Below, in pieces: positions 31,430-35,400 of a stretch of 35,400 bases of DNA. The DNA lies in the NCBI GenBank assembly GCA_030592575.1, contig JAUVIV010000017.1, positions 1-35,400 of the forward strand. The letters run 5' to 3'. Position 1 is the stretch's first letter. The number at the start of each line of letters is the position of its first letter. This DNA is from a bacterium. Its GTDB lineage: Bacteria; Hydrothermota; UBA3073; JACQXS01. The notes below the pieces were generated by a model. That model made no database searches, was not told the origin of the DNA, and was given only the letters and a program-made list of their open reading frames with translations. Made by a program: the position numbers and the translations under genes.

Positions 31430-32464
31430 ATGAATCTATTAGTAACTGGAGGAGCAGGTTTTATTGGAAGTAATTTTGTTAATATGGTGTTAAAGGAACA
31501 TACAGATGTAAAGGTTACTGTTCTTGATGCTTTGACATATTGTGGAAATTTAGATAATTTTTCGCAGGATGTATGGAAGAATAAGAATTTTTCATTTTGT
31601 CACGGAAATATCCTTGATAAAGAGTTAGTTTTTAATTTGATGAAAAATCAAGATGAGGTAGTCCATTTTGCTGCTTTTACGCATATAGACCGTTCAATTG
31701 ACCTTGCTGATCCATTCATTGATACGGATTTTAAAGGGACTCACGTTTTACTTGAAGCGATAAGGCAGTATCCGGTTCGTCGGTTTGTGCATATATCAAC
31801 ATCAGAGGTTTACGGAAGTGCTCAAAAGGTTCCAATGGATGAATCTCATCCACTTGATCCCCAATCTCCTTATGCGGCGGCTAAAACTGGTGCTGATAGA
31901 CTTGTATATTCGTATTTCTTGACTTATAAACTTCCAGTAGTAATTATTCGTCCATTTAATGCTTATGGTCCCAATCAGTATCCGGAAAAACTAATCCCAT
32001 TTTTCGTAACAAGTGCAATTTCCGGAAAAAATTTATTAATTTATGGAGATGGAAAAAATACAAGGGATTGGACTCATGTATTTGATAGTATTCGTGGAAT
32101 ATGGAAAGTGCTTCAAGCTCCGGATATAGAAGGAGAGATAATAAATTTGGGTTCAGGGGAAGAAGTAGATGTGGTTAGTATTGCGAAAGTTGTACTTAAT
32201 ACTTTGAAAAACGGGAATGGAGAATTGAATATGGAGTTTATTGGAGATCGTCCGGGTCATGTGAAAAGATTAATTGCAAGTCAGGATAAAGCAAAAAAAC
32301 TTCTTGATTGGTCTCCTGAAATTAATTTTGAGAAAGGGCTTGAGCAAACTATCTCATGGTATATGAGTAATAACGAATGGTGGGGGAAAATAATAGATAA
32401 GCCAGAATTTAAGGATTTTGAAAAATTGTGGTATAATAAATTAAAGGAAAATATTAAGCATTAA
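31430..32464 (+). CDS. NAD-dependent sugar-nucleotide dehydratase/epimerase (RmlB-like SDR)
   Basis: The 344-residue extended SDR starts MNLLVTGGAGFIGSN (NAD-binding GxxGxxG 7-13) and has LDALTYCGNLDNF, a phrase typical of dTDP-glucose 4,6-dehydratase (RmlB). The active site keeps Tyr148 and Lys152 (YAAAK) and GDGKNTRDWTHV. But at the RmlB STDEVYG motif it reads STSEVYG: the catalytic Asp is Ser125, as in UDP-glucuronate decarboxylases and some epimerases. It may therefore be a related dehydratase, decarboxylase or epimerase. It probably provides the substrate for the RmlC-like enzyme 3 bp upstream. Confidence 0.85.
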   Translation: MNLLVTGGAGFIGSNFVNMVLKEHTDVKVTVLDALTYCGNLDNFSQDVWKNKNFSFCHGNILDKELVFNLMKNQDEVVHFAAFTHIDRSIDLADPFIDTDFKGTHVLLEAIRQYPVRRFVHISTSEVYGSAQKVPMDESHPLDPQSPYAAAKTGADRLVYSYFLTYKLPVVIIRPFNAYGPNQYPEKLIPFFVTSAISGKNLLIYGDGKNTRDWTHVFDSIRGIWKVLQAPDIEGEIINLGSGEEVDVVSIAKVVLNTLKNGNGELNMEFIGDRPGHVKRLIASQDKAKKLLDWSPEINFEKGLEQTISWYMSNNEWWGKIIDKPEFKDFEKLWYNKLKENIKH

Positions 32465-32482
32465 TTTGTTTGGAGGATTAAA

Positions 32483-33106
32483 ATGATTATATTCTTATGT
32501 TTGTTGCTCATGACTCCCGTTCCTGAAGATTATAAATTGCAGATAGGGGATGAGGTAGTGATAACTGTCTCAGGAAAGATGAATTTTTCTTATTCTCAGA
32601 AAATATTACCTGAGGGTAATGTTTTTGTTCAATCAGGTTTATTTGATCTGGATGATAAGACTGTTCCACTTAGTGCAAGCGTTTTAGGAATAGTGAAAGT
32701 ATTTAATTTTACAACAAAAGAAGCGACAGAGATAATAAAAAAAGAATTCAAGAAGTATTTTAAAAATATAGATATTTCCATAACACTTGTGGGGTTTGAA
32801 GATGTTGTGTATGTGGAGGGTGCAGTTGTAGCTCCTATGGCATATCCATTTTTTCCTGGCAAAACAGCAAGAGATTATATAGGATTAGCAGGTGGACCGC
32901 TTCGGTTTGGTAATCTTAAAGATATGAAAATTATAACTCCTGATAATAAAGTTATCAATAATAGTTTGGATGCTGTCCTGCCAAGAAATTCTGTGATAAA
33001 AGTGCCTCATAGTAAAATTTATGATTGGAAAGATTATATTGCAATTATGGGGGGTGTTTCATCAATCGTATACTGGGTTACTTTAACAAAAGATGTTTGG
33101 TGGTAA
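32483..33106 (+). CDS. Polysaccharide export protein (Wza-like)
   Basis: The 207-residue protein has a very short N-terminal hydrophobic segment (MIIFLCLLLMTPVP), then the poly-export domain (DYKLQIGDEVVITVSG at 16-31, about 16-105) and an SLBB-type beta-grasp segment (EGAVVAPMAYPF..GKTARDYIGLAGG, about 112-140). It lacks a clear lipobox, though one Cys lies in the hydrophobic stretch. The C-terminus may form a membrane helix (YIAIMGGVSSIVYWV), unlike the C-terminal helix of Wza but in a similar place. A GGAGG site precedes the ATG. It should form the outer-membrane channel for the polysaccharide built by this locus. Confidence 0.85.
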   Translation: MIIFLCLLLMTPVPEDYKLQIGDEVVITVSGKMNFSYSQKILPEGNVFVQSGLFDLDDKTVPLSASVLGIVKVFNFTTKEATEIIKKEFKKYFKNIDISITLVGFEDVVYVEGAVVAPMAYPFFPGKTARDYIGLAGGPLRFGNLKDMKIITPDNKVINNSLDAVLPRNSVIKVPHSKIYDWKDYIAIMGGVSSIVYWVTLTKDVWW

Positions 33107-33169
33107 TAATAATGCAAAATGCCAAGAAATATATATTAGATATTCAAGTATTCGAAGTGAGGAAAAAAA

Positions 33170-34336
33170 ATGGAAAATAATTTTGGTATAAGAGATTATA
33201 TTCGTGTATTGGTTAAGTGGAGGAAGCTTATTATATGGGATGTATTTATTATTACTGTAGTTGCAATTGTTGTTTCTCTTTTTCTTACAGAGGAATATAC
33301 ATCTCGAACTTCTCTTCTCCCTCCTCTTCCCGGGACAGAATTTTTAGGGAATGACGCATCTGCTTTAGCAGGATTTGGACTTAGAGGAGCTCTTGGAATG
33401 TCTACTCCTTCTGATTTATTTGCAAAAATTTTAGAATCAGAAAAAGTAAAAGATAAAGTTATTGAGGAATGTGACCTAAGAAAAATGTATAAAACGAAAA
33501 CGATTAGGACAACTTATAATATGCTTAACGCAGCAACGGATATATCAGTAAGTCCTGAAGGTATAATTATAGTAGCAACGACTTCGAAATCTCCTATTCT
33601 TGCAAAACGTATGGCAAATTCGTATATAAAAGGTCTTGATGAGGTAAATAAAGATTTAGTTATGAGTACAGGAAAACGGAATCGTATTTTTATTGAAAGC
33701 AGATTAGAAGAAGTGAAAAAAAATCTTAAAGAAGCGGAAGAATCTCTAAAAAAATTCCAGGAAGTACATAAAACTATATCAATAAAAGATGAAATAATCC
33801 CTGCACTTACTTTGATGAGTGAATTAAGAGCTAAAATTCTTGCGAATGAAATGAGACTTGGTGTTTTAAATGAGTATGCCACAGAAGAAAACCCTGAAGT
33901 CATTATGGTGAAATCGGAACTATCTGAACTTTACAAAAAATTAAGAGAAATGGAATATAAAGAAAACAATAAACATTTTGGTATTGGATTTTCTGTTCCA
34001 TTTAAAAAAATTCCAAGTATTAAATTAGAAATAGTGAGACTTACTCGTGATGTAATGATTCAAGAAGAGCTATTTAAGTTGCTTATGGAGCAATATGAGC
34101 GAGCCAAACTTCAAGAAGTTAGAGATACGCCAACGGTTAATGTTTTAGAGGAAGCAAGAATTCCTGATACCAAGAGTTATCCGAAACGTAGTATTATAGT
34201 AATTGGTGCTTTTATAATCAGTCTCATAGGAGGAGTTTTCTTTGCATTTATTTTGAACTGGGCAGAATGTCTTTCCCCTGATGAGAAAAAGAAATGGCAG
34301 GAAGTATGGAAAATACGGAGAAAAGAAAATGATTGA
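33170..34336 (+). CDS. Polysaccharide chain-length determinant (Wzz/PCP family)
   Basis: The 388-residue protein has TM1 at about 20-40 followed by EEYTSRTSLLPP, a long periplasmic coiled-coil region (SRLEEVKKNLKEAEESLKKFQE and later helices), the proline-rich ARIPDTKSYPKRS motif and TM2 at about 343-364: the standard polysaccharide co-polymerase layout. It lacks a C-terminal tyrosine-kinase domain, so it belongs to the Wzz or PCP-1-type group, or is a PCP-2a with a separate kinase not seen here. It sits between the export protein and the UDP-sugar dehydrogenase. Confidence 0.87.
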   Translation: MENNFGIRDYIRVLVKWRKLIIWDVFIITVVAIVVSLFLTEEYTSRTSLLPPLPGTEFLGNDASALAGFGLRGALGMSTPSDLFAKILESEKVKDKVIEECDLRKMYKTKTIRTTYNMLNAATDISVSPEGIIIVATTSKSPILAKRMANSYIKGLDEVNKDLVMSTGKRNRIFIESRLEEVKKNLKEAEESLKKFQEVHKTISIKDEIIPALTLMSELRAKILANEMRLGVLNEYATEENPEVIMVKSELSELYKKLREMEYKENNKHFGIGFSVPFKKIPSIKLEIVRLTRDVMIQEELFKLLMEQYERAKLQEVRDTPTVNVLEEARIPDTKSYPKRSIIVIGAFIISLIGGVFFAFILNWAECLSPDEKKKWQEVWKIRRKEND

Positions 34337-35400
34337 AGAACGTATAAAAAATAAGCAAGCGAAAATTGGAATAATAGGTCTTGGTTATGTAGGATTGCCT
34401 CTGGGGGTTTATTTTGCAAACAATGGATACGAAGCTTTGGGATTTGATATAAAGCGAGAGCGTGTAAATCTTATTAATCAAGGTAAAAGTTATATTCGTG
34501 ATGCAAAGGGACTTAATAATTTGGTTAAAGCCGGGAAAATAAGTGCTACTTGGGATTATGAGCGGGTTCGGGAATGTGACGTTATTCAAATTTGTGTGCC
34601 GACACCTGTGAATATAAATAAAGAGCCGGATGTTTCTTATATAGTTGGTACTACAGAAGAAATTTCTAAAAGACTTAGAAAAGGACAACTTATTATTCTG
34701 AAAAGCACTACTTTTCCTAAAACTACAGAGGATATTGTTCTTCCAATACTTGAACGTTCAGGGCTTAAAGTTGGTCGTGATTTTTTTCTTGCTTTTTCTC
34801 CGGAGCGAATAGATCCGGGAAATGAACAATTTACGATTGATAATACTCCTACAGTTATTGGAGGAGTTACTCCTCGATGTACTAAACTTGCAGTACTCCT
34901 TTATAAAAACGCTTGTTCCAAAGTTGTTGCTGTGAGCTCTGCGAGAGTGGCTGAATTAACTAAATTACTTGAAAATACTTTCAGAAATGTAAACATAGCA
35001 CTTATGAATGAGATTGCTCAGTTATGTGAGCGTATGCACATAAATATATGGGAAGCAATAGATGCGGCAAGTACAAAACCATTTGGATTTATGCCATTTT
35101 ATCCAGGTCCTGGAGTAGGTGGGCATTGTATTCCAATTGATCCGTATTACCTTTCATGGAAGGCACGTGAATATGATTTTCATACTTCTTTTATTGAATT
35201 ATCTGCTAAAGTTAATGAGGATATGCCTTATTATGTGGTGAATAAAGTAGTTGAGTCGTTGAGTAAGGCGGGAGTATGTCCTGGCAAAGCAAAAGTTTTG
35301 GTACTTGGGGTTGCGTTCAAAAAAGATGTTGATGATTTGAGAGATTCTCCAGCTCTTAAGATGATTGGGATTTTAGAAGGAAAAGTTGGGAAAGTTTTAT
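34329..35400 (+). CDS. UDP-N-acetyl-hexosamine/UDP-glucose 6-dehydrogenase (partial, C-terminus outside window)
   Basis: The ATG at 34329 overlaps the stop of the chain-length gene by eight bases and follows a GGAG site, so the two are coupled. About 357 codons are present; the 3' end is beyond 35400. It has the NAD-binding GIIGLGYVGLPLG (14-26), SPERIDPGN (157-165, the form typical of UDP-GlcNAc/ManNAc dehydrogenases such as WbpA and WecC), and the catalytic cysteine in GVGGHCIPIDPYYL (Cys267). It oxidises the C6 of a UDP-sugar twice with NAD to give a uronic acid, a building block of the polysaccharide. Confidence 0.93.
   Translation, partial: MIEERIKNKQAKIGIIGLGYVGLPLGVYFANNGYEALGFDIKRERVNLINQGKSYIRDAKGLNNLVKAGKISATWDYERVRECDVIQICVPTPVNINKEPDVSYIVGTTEEISKRLRKGQLIILKSTTFPKTTEDIVLPILERSGLKVGRDFFLAFSPERIDPGNEQFTIDNTPTVIGGVTPRCTKLAVLLYKNACSKVVAVSSARVAELTKLLENTFRNVNIALMNEIAQLCERMHINIWEAIDAASTKPFGFMPFYPGPGVGGHCIPIDPYYLSWKAREYDFHTSFIELSAKVNEDMPYYVVNKVVESLSKAGVCPGKAKVLVLGVAFKKDVDDLRDSPALKMIGILEGKVGKVL

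Overview
The window looks like a chromosomal segment of an uncultured, AT-rich Gram-negative bacterium of the FCB (Fibrobacterota-Chlorobiota-Bacteroidota) sphere, perhaps a candidate phylum such as WOR-3 or Cloacimonadota. The evidence: several secreted proteins end in the ~80-residue C-terminal sorting domain used by type IX secretion; there is a gingipain-like C25 protease and an outer-membrane beta-barrel; promoters are housekeeping-type (TTGACA/T, 16-18 bp, TATAAT-like); and neither tRNA gene encodes a full CCA tail. The phylum assignment is inference.

Layout. 1-3085 (minus strand) carries three secreted proteins: an FG-GAP/VCBS repeat protein cut by the window edge, a sorting-domain protein with internal repeats, and a C1q-like protein, with many small palindromes between them. 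3692-8746 is one giant signalling gene: Ser/Thr kinase, AAA ATPase, TPR array, GAF, sigma-54 activator AAA+ and Fis-type HTH in one chain. 8905-11817 is a three-gene minus-strand cluster (acyl-CoA dehydrogenase, unknown protein, class I aminotransferase). 12184-13338 has a small membrane protein and a NapH-like polyferredoxin. 13446-20063 is a surface-protein cluster: a broken beta-helix gene, an intact beta-helix gene and an intact paralogue of the broken one, with mobile-looking palindromes, two of them in frame inside coding sequence, and two kinds of short tandem repeat. 20282-21665 holds a hidden 45-codon gene with an in-frame UGA, then dnaN. After tRNA-His, 22401-28013 is one TetR-controlled operon for a trans-envelope transporter (outer-membrane barrel, LolCDE-like ABC exporter, LolA-like protein). 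28262-30379 is a C25 protease with two tandem promoters. After tRNA-Ser, 30968-35400 is the start of an extracellular polysaccharide locus (epimerase, SDR dehydratase, export protein, chain-length regulator, UDP-sugar dehydrogenase) running off the edge.

Main discovery candidate: the minus-strand gene at 20282-20419. It encodes a small membrane protein that ends like the short CXXC (CxxCIGIG) family, but the first Cys codon is UGA, followed immediately by a stem-loop where a bacterial SECIS element would lie. I read it as a selenoprotein with a UxxC motif. A NapH-like polyferredoxin, a family I recall beside these CXXC proteins in other genomes, lies 7 kb away.

Other points: in-frame REP-like palindromes encoding part of sorting domains, exchange of the central part between two beta-helix paralogues, the six-part kinase/sigma-54 activator fusion, and the TetR/OMP/LolCDE-like/LolA-like operon with a candidate operator.
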